A stretch of 64,000 bases of DNA. It comes from Anaeromusa acidaminophila DSM 3853 (lineage in GTDB: Bacteria; Bacillota; Negativicutes; Anaeromusales; Anaeromusaceae). The notes beneath the pieces were generated by a model. The model was not told where the DNA came from. It did not search any database and saw only the letters and a list, made by a program, of their open reading frames with translations. Positions within the stretch are counted from its first letter, which is position 1. Every line of letters begins with the position of its first letter. The stretch spans positions 1 to 64,000 of the forward strand of contig NZ_KB894587.1 in assembly GCF_000374545.1 (NCBI RefSeq), written 5' to 3'. Shown here in pieces: positions 28,897 through 37,433 of the stretch. The translations under genes and the position numbers were made by a program.

Positions 28897-28905
28897 CAGC
28901 GTATC

Positions 28906-29763
28906 TTATTTCTTCATTTTAGTAACAGGTACAAAGCCATTCTTTTCAGCATAACTTTCTTGGAACTCTTTGCTGGTCACGAAGTCAATGAAGGCTTTAA
29001 TCGCCCCTGTAGGTTCGCCTTTGGTGAACATACGGCCAAAGGTAAAGACCGGATACTGACCGCTGACAACGCCGTCAATGGAATATTTCACGCCATTATA
29101 CGCAAGAGCCTTGATGCTGTCATCCACATAGGCTGCATCCACGTAGCCGATAGCGCCGGGAGTGCTGGCAATAGCTGCCCGTACTGCGCCGTTAGAATCC
29201 TGAATAACCGCATTGTCAGTGAAGGCTGCATTTTTCAGCACCACTTCGGCGATGGTCGCCCGAGAGCCGGAAGATTTAGAACGATGAATCAAGGTGATTT
29301 TCTGATCCTTACCGCCAACTTCTTTCCAGTTCGTGATTTTGCCGGTCATAATATCGGTATACTGCTGCTGGGTCAAATTATCAACAGCAACATCTTTGTT
29401 AACAATGAAAACGAAAGGAATGCCTACCAGCTTATGCTCCACAAGACCTTTATCCTTTAAGCTGTCTTGAATAGCTACGTCGGAGTTGCCGATATTAACG
29501 GCTCCGGAAGCCACTTGGTTTTGGCCGGTAAAGGACCCGCCGCCAGCGATATTCACTGTAACCTTAGCGTATTTTTTCTGGAATTCTTCCTGACCGGATT
29601 TCAGCAGCGGCAACAGCGCTGTCGAACCAGCGGCCGTTACAGTACCCTGCACCTCTGCCGTTTTGCCTGCATCCTTGGAACCGCCGCAGCCAGCCACCAA
29701 GCCAACGCCCAACATCAGCGCCAAAGCTGCCGCCCACATTTTCGACTTACGAAATACGTTCAT
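28906..29763 (-). CDS. pstS: Phosphate-binding lipoprotein PstS
   Basis: Captures phosphate outside the membrane for PstCAB. 285 residues with a lipoprotein signal and lipobox VAGC at about residue 26. The phosphate-binding segments are visible: AAGSTALLPLL, GGGSFTGQNQVASGAVNIGNSDVA, and RSKSSGSRATIAEVVL. It is preceded by a perfectly phased PhoP box and followed by a strong terminator. Confidence 0.96.
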   Translation of the reverse strand: MNVFRKSKMWAAALALMLGVGLVAGCGGSKDAGKTAEVQGTVTAAGSTALLPLLKSGQEEFQKKYAKVTVNIAGGGSFTGQNQVASGAVNIGNSDVAIQDSLKDKGLVEHKLVGIPFVFIVNKDVAVDNLTQQQYTDIMTGKITNWKEVGGKDQKITLIHRSKSSGSRATIAEVVLKNAAFTDNAVIQDSNGAVRAAIASTPGAIGYVDAAYVDDSIKALAYNGVKYSIDGVVSGQYPVFTFGRMFTKGEPTGAIKAFIDFVTSKEFQESYAEKNGFVPVTKMKK

Positions 29764-29824
29764 TTCATACCCTCCCGCTAAATTTTTAGGACAGTTTTAT
29801 TCTAGCGCTGAGAGAATGTTTTTG

Positions 29825-29852
29825 TGTTACGTATATGTTAAGTCTATGTTAA
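29825..29852 (-). promoter_or_regulatory. PhoP box upstream of pstS
   Basis: Three repeats on the plus strand, TGTTAC at 29825, TGTTAA at 29836 and TGTTAA at 29847, exactly 11 bases apart, reading as GTAACA/TTAACA/TTAACA toward pstS. Located about 62-89 bases before the pstS ATG. Confidence 0.85.
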
Positions 29853-29876
29853 AGAACCGTTGCTTTCTTTAAATGA

Positions 29877-31013
29877 TCAGCGTTTACGCCGCAACAAGGC
29901 TAACGCCGCCGTCGCCACCGCGCCTGCCGCAGCTGGCCGCCGCAGGGCTTCCGCTTCTTTGCGCAGCTTCTCCACCTGGTCCGGCCGGGTTAATAACGTT
30001 GTAACTCCGTCTTTTAGCTCCTGGCGGTTTTTTGCCCATAACGCAACGCCTCGCTGCGTCAAAAACACGGCATTCTCCCATTCCTGGCCAGGAATGGGCT
30101 CATACAAAAGAAGCGGCGTTTCACTTACCAACGCCTCGCACACCGTCAGAGCCCCTGGTTTAGTCACCAACATAGCCGCCGCTCTCATTAGCTCGGGAAT
30201 GCGATCTGTATAACCCAAAACCCGTACAGCATGACGCAGGTTTTTCGTTTCTTCCTGCAGCTTTTCTTGCAATTCTTTGTTTTTCCCAGCCAAAACTACA
30301 AACTGCAGCGGTAAATTCAATTCATCCATACTGGCCATGGCTTGACGAATACCGCCCATGCCCAAACCGCCGCCCATCAAGAGCACCAGCGGCTGATCCG
30401 CCGCCAAAGACAACTCTCCGAGAATTCCTCTGCCATCCGCATGAGTCGTAAACTGCGGATGAACAGGGATACCACTGGCGTAAATGCGTCTAGAAGGCAC
30501 CCCTAAAGCAGACAATTCCCGCTTTATTTCCGGTGCAGCCACAAAATACGCATCGACATGCTCATACACCCAAAGACGGTGTACTGCAAAATCAGTAATA
30601 ACTCCTACCAAGGGGGCTCGCAGACGCCGGCTATCCCGTAAGTACGCCGCTGCGCCGCAAGGAAAGGGATGCGTAGCAATAATTAAGTCCGGCCTATGAC
30701 GCCGTACCAGCTGCGCCATGCCTCCCTGCAAAACCCGCGCCAACAGGCCCTGCGCCTTAAACCCTGGTAGAGGCGCTTGCGAAACCCGATACACCAAATC
30801 ATACATATTCGGTGACAGTTCGAGCATCTTCAAGTACGCTTCCTTCATAAAGGCTGCTAAATAAGAATCCGTATCTTCCATAAAATCAGCAATCGTTATT
30901 TGCAGATTATCCTGGCGACGCGCCAGCTCCGCCGCAATCGCCCTGGCCGCCTGATGATGGCCGGAGCCAATCGACGCTGATACAATTAAAACCCGTTTCT
31001 TCGCTGCTGCCAT
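29877..31013 (-). CDS. Processive diacylglycerol glycosyltransferase (UgtP/MGDG synthase type)
   Basis: Predicted membrane-associated GT28 glycosyltransferase making glycolipids (mono- or diglucosyl-diacylglycerol). 378 residues: an MGDG-synthase N-terminal domain (IVSASIGSGHHQAARAIAAEL, then LIIATHPFPCGAAAYL and GVITDFAVHRLWV) and a GT-B C-terminal nucleotide-sugar domain (LLMGGGLGMGGI, VTKPGALTVCEALVSETPLLLYEPIPGQE). It lies within the Pho cluster upstream of pstS. Under phosphate limitation many bacteria replace phospholipids by glycolipids, so a Pho link is attractive, but no PhoP box is seen in front of it. Confidence 0.88.
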   Translation of the reverse strand: MAAAKKRVLIVSASIGSGHHQAARAIAAELARRQDNLQITIADFMEDTDSYLAAFMKEAYLKMLELSPNMYDLVYRVSQAPLPGFKAQGLLARVLQGGMAQLVRRHRPDLIIATHPFPCGAAAYLRDSRRLRAPLVGVITDFAVHRLWVYEHVDAYFVAAPEIKRELSALGVPSRRIYASGIPVHPQFTTHADGRGILGELSLAADQPLVLLMGGGLGMGGIRQAMASMDELNLPLQFVVLAGKNKELQEKLQEETKNLRHAVRVLGYTDRIPELMRAAAMLVTKPGALTVCEALVSETPLLLYEPIPGQEWENAVFLTQRGVALWAKNRQELKDGVTTLLTRPDQVEKLRKEAEALRRPAAAGAVATAALALLRRKR

Positions 31014-31234
31014 TCTTCACACTCCGTCCGCTAGGTCCGCTCATTCTAAAAAAAGCGCCTGCTTTGACTATACCTTGCTTCACAACAGGAAAAAACCTGC
31101 TTACTATTAATTCTTTGTAAATCTTCGCGTTTGTGCTCTTGCGAAGTCAGCTACAGAAGCTTATCATCTATGTAATGATGGTTCATTGCCAAATCTCTTA
31201 TATTTTACTCCATCAGGGAGGTTAACGCCAGATT

Positions 31235-33076
31235 ATGAGTATAAAAGGAATTAATACCCGTCTTAGCTTGGCTTTGCTGCTGCTGATTCTTGTCACAGTC
31301 GGCTCCTTGGGAGGCTATTTATTATGGCGCACCCACGATCATACCATACAGTTATTGACAAATTCATTGACCCTGCAGGCTCTCACTACCCGGCAATATA
31401 TTGAAAAGGATTTGGCTTCACCGGCGCACTATCCTAAACTGCAGGACGAAGTGCAGCGACTTTCGGCGGAAACAAGCCTGCGCATTACCTTGGTGCTGGC
31501 AAACGGTACGGTTGTAGCCGATTCTTGGGAACGGCCGGAAACGCTGGACAATCACAGCAATCGCCCGGAAGTCAGCGGCGCCCTCGAAGGGCATCCTGCC
31601 CAAACGTCCCGTTACAGCGATACTCTGCACGAAAATCTTCTCTATGTGGCAGTCCCTGTTTTGCAAGACGGCCGCACCATCGGCGTCGTACGCATCGCCG
31701 GAACCCTCGCCAGTATTGAAGCCACGTTCCAACAGTTGCAAACCGTCATGCTGTGGGCGCTGCTTCTTACTTCCTTATTGGCCGTTTTAGTTGGTATGCG
31801 TCTAGCCAAGCAATTCACAGCTCCCATCGAAGAAATTACCGCTGTCGCCCGAGAAATCGCCGGGGGGAATTGGGAAAAGAGGGCCCATATCCGCACTGGC
31901 GACGAGGTGGAAGTGCTGGCCCATACGCTCAATCAGCTAACTTCTCACCTAGACGACAAGGTCAAGGAAATGGCGGCGGAAAAACACAAGTTGGAACTGA
32001 TTCTAGAGCATATGGAGAACGCTGTACTGCTTCTGGATCGCTACGGCCGCATTACTTCCATCAATCGTCAAGGCCGCGATCTCTTCAACCTGCAGCCCCA
32101 TCTTTTGGGACAACATAACCTACAAGTTATCGGCAACGGTTCTTTGGAGCAAGGCATTCAAAACGTCTTGCACTTGCAAGAAACGCAAAGCATTGAATTA
32201 CAGCTCAATCTGCATGGACGTCGCCATGTTTTCCAGGTTTTCCTCGCCCCCCTGCCGGAAAGCAGCGGCAGCAAAGAAGGGGTACTCGCCGTCTTACACG
32301 ATATTACCGCTTTGCAGGAACTGTATGAGCGTCAAACGGATTTCGTAGCCAATGCTTCCCATGAACTGGCCACGCCGCTGACTGCAATTAAAGGTTTCGC
32401 GGAAACCTTGCTGGACGGCGCTTTAGAGAACCCCGAATTAAGCCAAAAATTCATTTCCATCATCCACACGGAATCCGCCCGTATGCATCGCCTCGTTACG
32501 GATTTGCTGCAATTGGCTAAACTCAGTTCCAAGGAATACCTGCAAAAAGTCACATTGCAGCCCACCTCTCTTGCGCCGCTGTTTGAAAGCGTTGTCAATG
32601 AAATGGGGGGTCTTGCCCAACACAAGGAACAGCAGCTGCTCTGGGAAGGACCTGGCGAACCGCTTTGGATACAAGCGCAAGCGGACTGGTTCAAGCAAGC
32701 CTTGGTTAACTTAGTCCATAATGCGATTAAGTATACTCCAAAAGGCGGTAAAATCCTGCTAAAATCCTGGAAAGAAGCCAATGAAATTCATATTTTGATT
32801 AAAGACAGCGGTATTGGCATCCCCCCCTCAGAACTTCCGTATATTTTTGACCGCTTTTTCCGAGTCGAAAAAGCGAGAACCCGCGAAGCAGGCGGCTCCG
32901 GCCTAGGCCTATCCATTGTGAAATTCATTGTGGACATGCATCATGGCCGCATTGAAGTCCAAAGCCAGCCAGATGCCGGAACCTCGATGCTGCTGCATTT
33001 CCCATTGTTGCGCCAGCCTGATTACTCCCCAAAACGCAATCCGCAAAACGGCGCTAAACTGTATAACATCGAATAA
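31235..33076 (+). CDS. phoR: PhoR-like sensor histidine kinase
   Basis: Probable phosphate-limitation sensor kinase partnering PhoP (53410-54111). 613 residues: membrane helix about 10-31, an extracytoplasmic domain (to about 168), second helix about 170-190, HAMP (about 190-243), PAS (about 250-355), HisKA with the phospho-acceptor His376 in ASHELATPLTAIKG, and HATPase with DSGIGIPPSELPYIFDRFFR and GGSGLGLSIVKFIVDMH. The H-box reads HELATP, where nearly all relatives have HELRTP or HELKTP. The ribosome site GGGAGG is rather far (13 bases) from the ATG. It is the only plus-strand gene of the Pho cluster and is separated from phoP by 20 kb. Confidence 0.85.
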   Translation: MSIKGINTRLSLALLLLILVTVGSLGGYLLWRTHDHTIQLLTNSLTLQALTTRQYIEKDLASPAHYPKLQDEVQRLSAETSLRITLVLANGTVVADSWERPETLDNHSNRPEVSGALEGHPAQTSRYSDTLHENLLYVAVPVLQDGRTIGVVRIAGTLASIEATFQQLQTVMLWALLLTSLLAVLVGMRLAKQFTAPIEEITAVAREIAGGNWEKRAHIRTGDEVEVLAHTLNQLTSHLDDKVKEMAAEKHKLELILEHMENAVLLLDRYGRITSINRQGRDLFNLQPHLLGQHNLQVIGNGSLEQGIQNVLHLQETQSIELQLNLHGRRHVFQVFLAPLPESSGSKEGVLAVLHDITALQELYERQTDFVANASHELATPLTAIKGFAETLLDGALENPELSQKFISIIHTESARMHRLVTDLLQLAKLSSKEYLQKVTLQPTSLAPLFESVVNEMGGLAQHKEQQLLWEGPGEPLWIQAQADWFKQALVNLVHNAIKYTPKGGKILLKSWKEANEIHILIKDSGIGIPPSELPYIFDRFFRVEKARTREAGGSGLGLSIVKFIVDMHHGRIEVQSQPDAGTSMLLHFPLLRQPDYSPKRNPQNGAKLYNIE

Positions 33077-33127
33077 GCAGTCCTGCTTTAATTTTCCGAT
33101 CCGTTGAACACATTCTGTTTGCGGATT

Positions 33128-33173
33128 AAAAAGCTCTTCTTGCGAGCAAACGAGCTCACAAGAAGAGCTTTTT
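33128..33173. terminator. Bidirectional terminator between phoR and the UbiB-family gene
   Basis: A 15-bp stem (AAAAAGCTCTTCTTG at 33128-33142, complement at 33159-33173) with T and A tracts on either side. Its right edge overlaps the stop codon of the minus-strand UbiB-family gene, so it serves both converging transcripts. Confidence 0.85.
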
Positions 33174-34831
33174 TAGCGCCGCACATGGCGGAAAATGCGC
33201 AAATACAGATAGATCGAAGCGCTAATGGCGCCTAAGAGGAGCAAATAGCCTGTCGTACGGATAATGTCTTCAAAGGCTCCCTGGGCGCTCATCATAATAC
33301 CGGCGGTCACCACCAGGCTCGCAATTACCAAGCTATACGCCACGGTATGCACCGCTCTTTGCAGACTGTCGCCAATATGTTCCATGCCCCCTACTTCAAT
33401 AGGAATGCGTTTTTCTCCCCGTGTCAACGCCGATACATAGTATGGCAGCTCATGGCTGAAAATCTGCCACTTTTTCTTCAGTTCCAAAGCCTGTACGCTA
33501 AAATCCACTTCTAACTGCTGCCGCACATAGGCCTCGAGCACTTCTTCCACCGCTCGCTCCAGATTGATATCCGGATCCAGCCGCCGCGCCACCCCTTCGG
33601 TCATCGCCAGAGCCTTGGCAAAAAAGAGCATCCGCTCCGGCATGCGCACCCCGTAACGCTGGGCTACCTTGAACATGCTCGTCATAATACCGCCCAGACC
33701 GCCGCTGCTGTGACCGGCTTCCAAAGCCATAAACAACAGTTCCGCCGTATCCTCATAATAGTTCTGCCAAGAAATATCTCCCATTGGTTTGCCCATAGCA
33801 ATGGAAACATTCATCAAGCCTTCTACATCCAAATTGCGAATAGCCAAGAAGTTTTCAAAAAGCAGCCGCTGCATCCGGCTTTCCATGCGTCCAACCAGGC
33901 CGAAATCAAAATAAATGACATCGCCCTGTAAGTCAAAGCGCAGATTTCCCGGATGCGGGTCCGCATGAAAAAAACCATGTAAAAACACTTGACCTAAAAA
34001 GCTATCCAGCAAGCTGCGCGCCCATTTGCGCCGCAGCGCCGCCGGCTGCTTGAGAGCCTGTTCCAGAGACAACGCTTCGATATATTCCATGGTCAGCACG
34101 GCCTGATTGCTCCACTCCGGCAAACAAGCCGGTATGCGCACCGGTCCGTCTGCAGGCAACTTCCTGGCAAAAAGCGTCATATTCGCCGCTTCTACGGCAA
34201 AATCCGTTTCTTTTTGCAAACCATGAGCAAAAACCGATACCAGTTGCTCTAGGGCAATAATGCGCTTTACCTCAGGCTGTTCGCCAATAAAGGCCGCTGT
34301 ACGCTTCAGAATCGCTAAATCCACTTCAATGGTATCTACCACGCCAGGCTTGCGTACTTTGACCACTACAACGCGGCTATCCTGCAACCTGGCGCAATGG
34401 ATCTGCGCAATGGACCCCATGCCAAGAGGCTCCGGCTCCACTCGCAAAAAATCCTGCCGCCAAGAAGGAAGATTGGCATCCAGAGCCGCTTCCACCTCAG
34501 AAAATGGAATCGGCGCCACCTGCTCATGCAGGCGTTCCAGGGCTTCCAGCAAAAATTCCGGCAGCAAATCCGGCCGGCTGCTGAGAAACTGGCCAAACTT
34601 AATAAAAGTAGGCCCCAACTCTTCCAGCATCAAGGGCAGACGCTGCGCCATGGTACGAATCTTTTCCTGCTGCTCATCGGTATAAAAATCTTTGGCCACC
34701 AGCAAGCCTTCTTCGCCTTTGCCCACCTGCCGCCAATCCAAGTCCCGTAAAAGAAAGCCAAAGCCATGACGAATGAAAACGCGCGCAATCTCTCGCGTCC
34801 GTTCACGCAGCGCCGCTTTTTGCACACTCAT
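33173..34831 (-). CDS. UbiB/ABC1/AarF-family protein kinase-like protein
   Basis: Atypical kinase-like ATPase of 552 residues linked in other organisms to isoprenoid-lipid (ubiquinone) metabolism. It has the KxGQ motif in TFIKFGQFLSSRPDLLP, the Ala-rich nucleotide loop variant EPLGMGSIAQIHCARL, the catalytic-loop HGFFHADPHPGNLRF and the DFG-like YFDFGLVGR. Two membrane helices at the C-terminus (about 495-550) anchor it. It is upstream of nothing obviously related, lying between the citXG gene and phoR, and its role in an anaerobe is unclear. Confidence 0.9.
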   Translation of the reverse strand: MSVQKAALRERTREIARVFIRHGFGFLLRDLDWRQVGKGEEGLLVAKDFYTDEQQEKIRTMAQRLPLMLEELGPTFIKFGQFLSSRPDLLPEFLLEALERLHEQVAPIPFSEVEAALDANLPSWRQDFLRVEPEPLGMGSIAQIHCARLQDSRVVVVKVRKPGVVDTIEVDLAILKRTAAFIGEQPEVKRIIALEQLVSVFAHGLQKETDFAVEAANMTLFARKLPADGPVRIPACLPEWSNQAVLTMEYIEALSLEQALKQPAALRRKWARSLLDSFLGQVFLHGFFHADPHPGNLRFDLQGDVIYFDFGLVGRMESRMQRLLFENFLAIRNLDVEGLMNVSIAMGKPMGDISWQNYYEDTAELLFMALEAGHSSGGLGGIMTSMFKVAQRYGVRMPERMLFFAKALAMTEGVARRLDPDINLERAVEEVLEAYVRQQLEVDFSVQALELKKKWQIFSHELPYYVSALTRGEKRIPIEVGGMEHIGDSLQRAVHTVAYSLVIASLVVTAGIMMSAQGAFEDIIRTTGYLLLLGAISASIYLYLRIFRHVRR

Positions 34832-34886
34832 AGCCTCGCCTCCTCTTTTCTTTCTTCTTAGGAGGAGAATTCGCCCCGCAACTAGG

Positions 34887-36269
34887 TCATTCCTGCTCGC
34901 CTTGCCAGCCTTCCAGGCGATGCAAAAACCAAGTTACCGCCAGCATGTCCGCCGCCCCTCCGGGGCTGATATTCCGGGCAATAAACAATGTATCCATCTC
35001 GCTTAGACGTTTCGCCCCACCAGCAGCCAACATGCCTCCTGACGCTAACACCTCTGCTGTCTGCTGACGCACCCAGCCGCGCATGGTTTCTACATCATGG
35101 CGGTTCATAACCGTAGTATCGTCTACTTTCATAAACAGCTCCAACAACGTTTGCACTAAAGCGTCGTTAGTATTTAACCCAGCCGCCAACGCTTCGCGCA
35201 GCTTCGGCAAGCCGCACAAACGCACAGCCGGCAGCGCCGCCGCCACTTCGCCGCGAATACCCTGCACGCCATATTCCAGATACAAGCGCTCCCCAGCAGT
35301 CAGTTCTTCCGGCTTTTTACGGGCCAAAGACTTCAGCTCCGCTTCCACAATGCCTTGCACCATCTCGGCGGCCGCCGCCAAAACCGCTTCTGTTTGCAAT
35401 GTTTTGCCTGCATGCAACACCCAGGCGGCGGCAGCCACAGCCAGTCCCAAGGAAAAGAGCAAGCCTTTTTGCGTATTGACGCCTTGCGTCGCCGTCAACA
35501 TGCGCCGTTCCCCTTCCAGGCCAAGCAGGCGCAGCAAAGGAAGCAGCTCTTCCAGCGTTCCCTTATGGCGAAAAGCCGCTTCCGCACAGCGCCCCAGTGT
35601 ATGAGACAACGCCGCCGAGCTGGACAGAAACGTAAAAATATCCATATCCTTGTGAGCGCCGCTATTCGCGCGATCCACCAAACCTGGCGCTGGCGTGGCA
35701 GCCACTTCATACAGCATGGCCTCTACCGCCAAGGCAGCCAATTTTTCCGCCGCCGGACGTACGCGCCGGGTTTGTTCCGCCTGAAAGGAGAGTAATTTTT
35801 GCTGCACCACTCTTGCAAGCTCCTCTGGCGAGTGGCGTCTTTCCCTCATGCAAAGCCGCGCATCATCCGCACAGAGCATGCACGAACGGCGACGTCCTTG
35901 CTGCTGTCTGGATAAAAGCTGGCCATCTGCCGCAAAAACATCAATATCCCATAAGCGTCCATAAGACCGACTCTCTTCCAGTTCTACCGCTGCCGCCTTA
36001 ATTTCCGCCGCCGCCGCGTCAACGGCCAGTAGAATTTCCGGACCTGTAGCCGCATAGGTTCGCTCCTCCGCCGCCACCCTAAAAAGCAAGGTCAACGCAT
36101 CCGCCGCCGCCCGGCACAATTGCCGTAACACCTCGCCATCTTTGACCGGCCCCGGAATATTCAAGGTAATACTGACTAAGGGCAGCCCTGTGCGCGAACG
36201 CAACGCCTGTTGGCGCTCTTGTCTGGCCTCTTTAGCCGCCAATACCTCTTCTAATGTAAGCTGCTTCAC
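34887..36269 (-). CDS. citXG: CitX-CitG fusion: holo-ACP synthase and prosthetic-group synthase for citrate/citramalate lyase
   Basis: Makes and attaches the 2'-(5''-triphosphoribosyl)-3'-dephospho-CoA group of the lyase acyl carrier protein CitD. Residues 1 to about 165 are CitX-like (TLEEVLAAKEARQERQQALRSR; GRLWDIDVFAADG), the nucleotidyltransferase. Residues 175-455 are CitG-like (LYEVAATPAPGLVDRANSGAHKDMD, ATQGVNTQKGLLFSLG, NTNDALVQTLLELF). Fusion of the two is known in some lactic bacteria and Haemophilus. The 105-base gap from citC carries a hairpin (36322-36352), suggesting lower expression than the lyase subunits. Confidence 0.93.
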   Translation of the reverse strand: MKQLTLEEVLAAKEARQERQQALRSRTGLPLVSITLNIPGPVKDGEVLRQLCRAAADALTLLFRVAAEERTYAATGPEILLAVDAAAAEIKAAAVELEESRSYGRLWDIDVFAADGQLLSRQQQGRRRSCMLCADDARLCMRERRHSPEELARVVQQKLLSFQAEQTRRVRPAAEKLAALAVEAMLYEVAATPAPGLVDRANSGAHKDMDIFTFLSSSAALSHTLGRCAEAAFRHKGTLEELLPLLRLLGLEGERRMLTATQGVNTQKGLLFSLGLAVAAAAWVLHAGKTLQTEAVLAAAAEMVQGIVEAELKSLARKKPEELTAGERLYLEYGVQGIRGEVAAALPAVRLCGLPKLREALAAGLNTNDALVQTLLELFMKVDDTTVMNRHDVETMRGWVRQQTAEVLASGGMLAAGGAKRLSEMDTLFIARNISPGGAADMLAVTWFLHRLEGWQGEQE

Positions 36270-36321
36270 AATATGACCCCTTTACTCAACTGCTTCAAAT
36301 TCCGTTTCAGCATACTACAAC

Positions 36322-36352
36322 AAAGCTGCCTGCACAAGATGCAGGCAGCTTT
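36322..36352 (-). terminator. Hairpin between citC and citXG
   Basis: A perfect 13-bp stem (AAAGCTGCCTGCA and complement) with loop TCTTG on the minus strand, then GTTGTAG. The U tract is weak, so partial termination or mRNA processing is more likely than a full stop. Confidence 0.6.
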
Positions 36353-36374
36353 CTCGTTAAAACAAAATAACAAA

Positions 36375-37430
36375 TCAATGGCGCGAATCGCTGGCGCGAA
36401 TGGCCGCCAACACTTCTGCCGCCGCGGGAGAACGCAAATAGCGCAGCGTGCTCTCCGGCACCAACGGCGCCACCTGCTCCCATCCAGCGCCCTGGCGCAA
36501 GAGTTCCCGAACTCGAGAAGCGCTGATGGGCTCGCTTCCTTCCGCTAAACGCGGTATTTCCACTACCTTTACGCCATAAGACGGCAGTACTTCCTGCAAG
36601 GCTTGATTGTAAGCTCTCGTCACCTCGCAATAAGGCTCCTCGCCGACATAACGCACAGCTACGCCCAACCCTGGCGCAATATAGCTGCCAAAAACATGCG
36701 CGTCCAGGCGAGTCTGGGCAATAACCGTATCTTCGCCACGCGTAAAATAGTCAGGAAACGTCGCTGCGGAAATAATATATTTACCAGCTTCCACTACCCG
36801 TACGTTCGGCAGATGAGCCACCCCCTCCTGTACCAGGCGCAGGCGCACGGCAAAAGGAAACAGAGAACGATCCTCGCTTACTACCAGCACCACCACCCCG
36901 GCGTGCGCTGCCGCCGCTCTGGCAATTACCGCCTGGTGTCCTCGAGTAAAGGGGTTGCAATTGACAACAAGGGCCGCCCTGTCACCGCTCGGCAAATCGC
37001 CCACAGCTGCCGACAAGCGTTTCACTTCCTCTTGAATTGACCCCAGACCGCCTTCCAGCAGCACCGCCTGTGGTTCCACCCGCGCCAGCTCATGAAAACC
37101 CAAGCCGGTAAACTGCGGCGCCGCCGACGGTTTGGTAAAGATGAAAAAATGCCGCACCCCTGCTTCGCCGCCTTGACGCATTAAGGCGGAAACGATGGTC
37201 GCCGTCAGCCCCTCGCCCTGCAAATCCGGATGCACCGCAATATTGCGCAACACTTCGCCGCCCCGGGAACCAGTGGCAATCATCCGACCATCTTGATAAA
37301 GAGCGATCGTATGCTCCACTGATGCCGGATCGTAAGCAAGGCCAAAAGCGGTGAGGAATTCCCTCACCGCTTGACTTTGCCTGGGGTTATTGCGATTGAT
37401 GACCCGTTCTTCCCATTGTCCCCAGGCCAT
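36375..37430 (-). CDS. citC: [Citrate (pro-3S)-lyase] ligase
   Basis: Activates the lyase by acetylating the thiol of the CitD prosthetic group with acetate and ATP. 351 residues: an N-terminal GNAT-like domain (about 20-130, GGEVLRNIAVHPDLQGEGLTATIVSALM) and a nucleotidyltransferase domain with the NCNPFTRGHQAVIARAA (HxGH-type) motif and SASRVRELLRQG. It starts four bases after citF ends, so translation is coupled. Confidence 0.95.
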   Translation of the reverse strand: MAWGQWEERVINRNNPRQSQAVREFLTAFGLAYDPASVEHTIALYQDGRMIATGSRGGEVLRNIAVHPDLQGEGLTATIVSALMRQGGEAGVRHFFIFTKPSAAPQFTGLGFHELARVEPQAVLLEGGLGSIQEEVKRLSAAVGDLPSGDRAALVVNCNPFTRGHQAVIARAAAAHAGVVVLVVSEDRSLFPFAVRLRLVQEGVAHLPNVRVVEAGKYIISAATFPDYFTRGEDTVIAQTRLDAHVFGSYIAPGLGVAVRYVGEEPYCEVTRAYNQALQEVLPSYGVKVVEIPRLAEGSEPISASRVRELLRQGAGWEQVAPLVPESTLRYLRSPAAAEVLAAIRASDSRH

Positions 37431-37433
37431 GAC

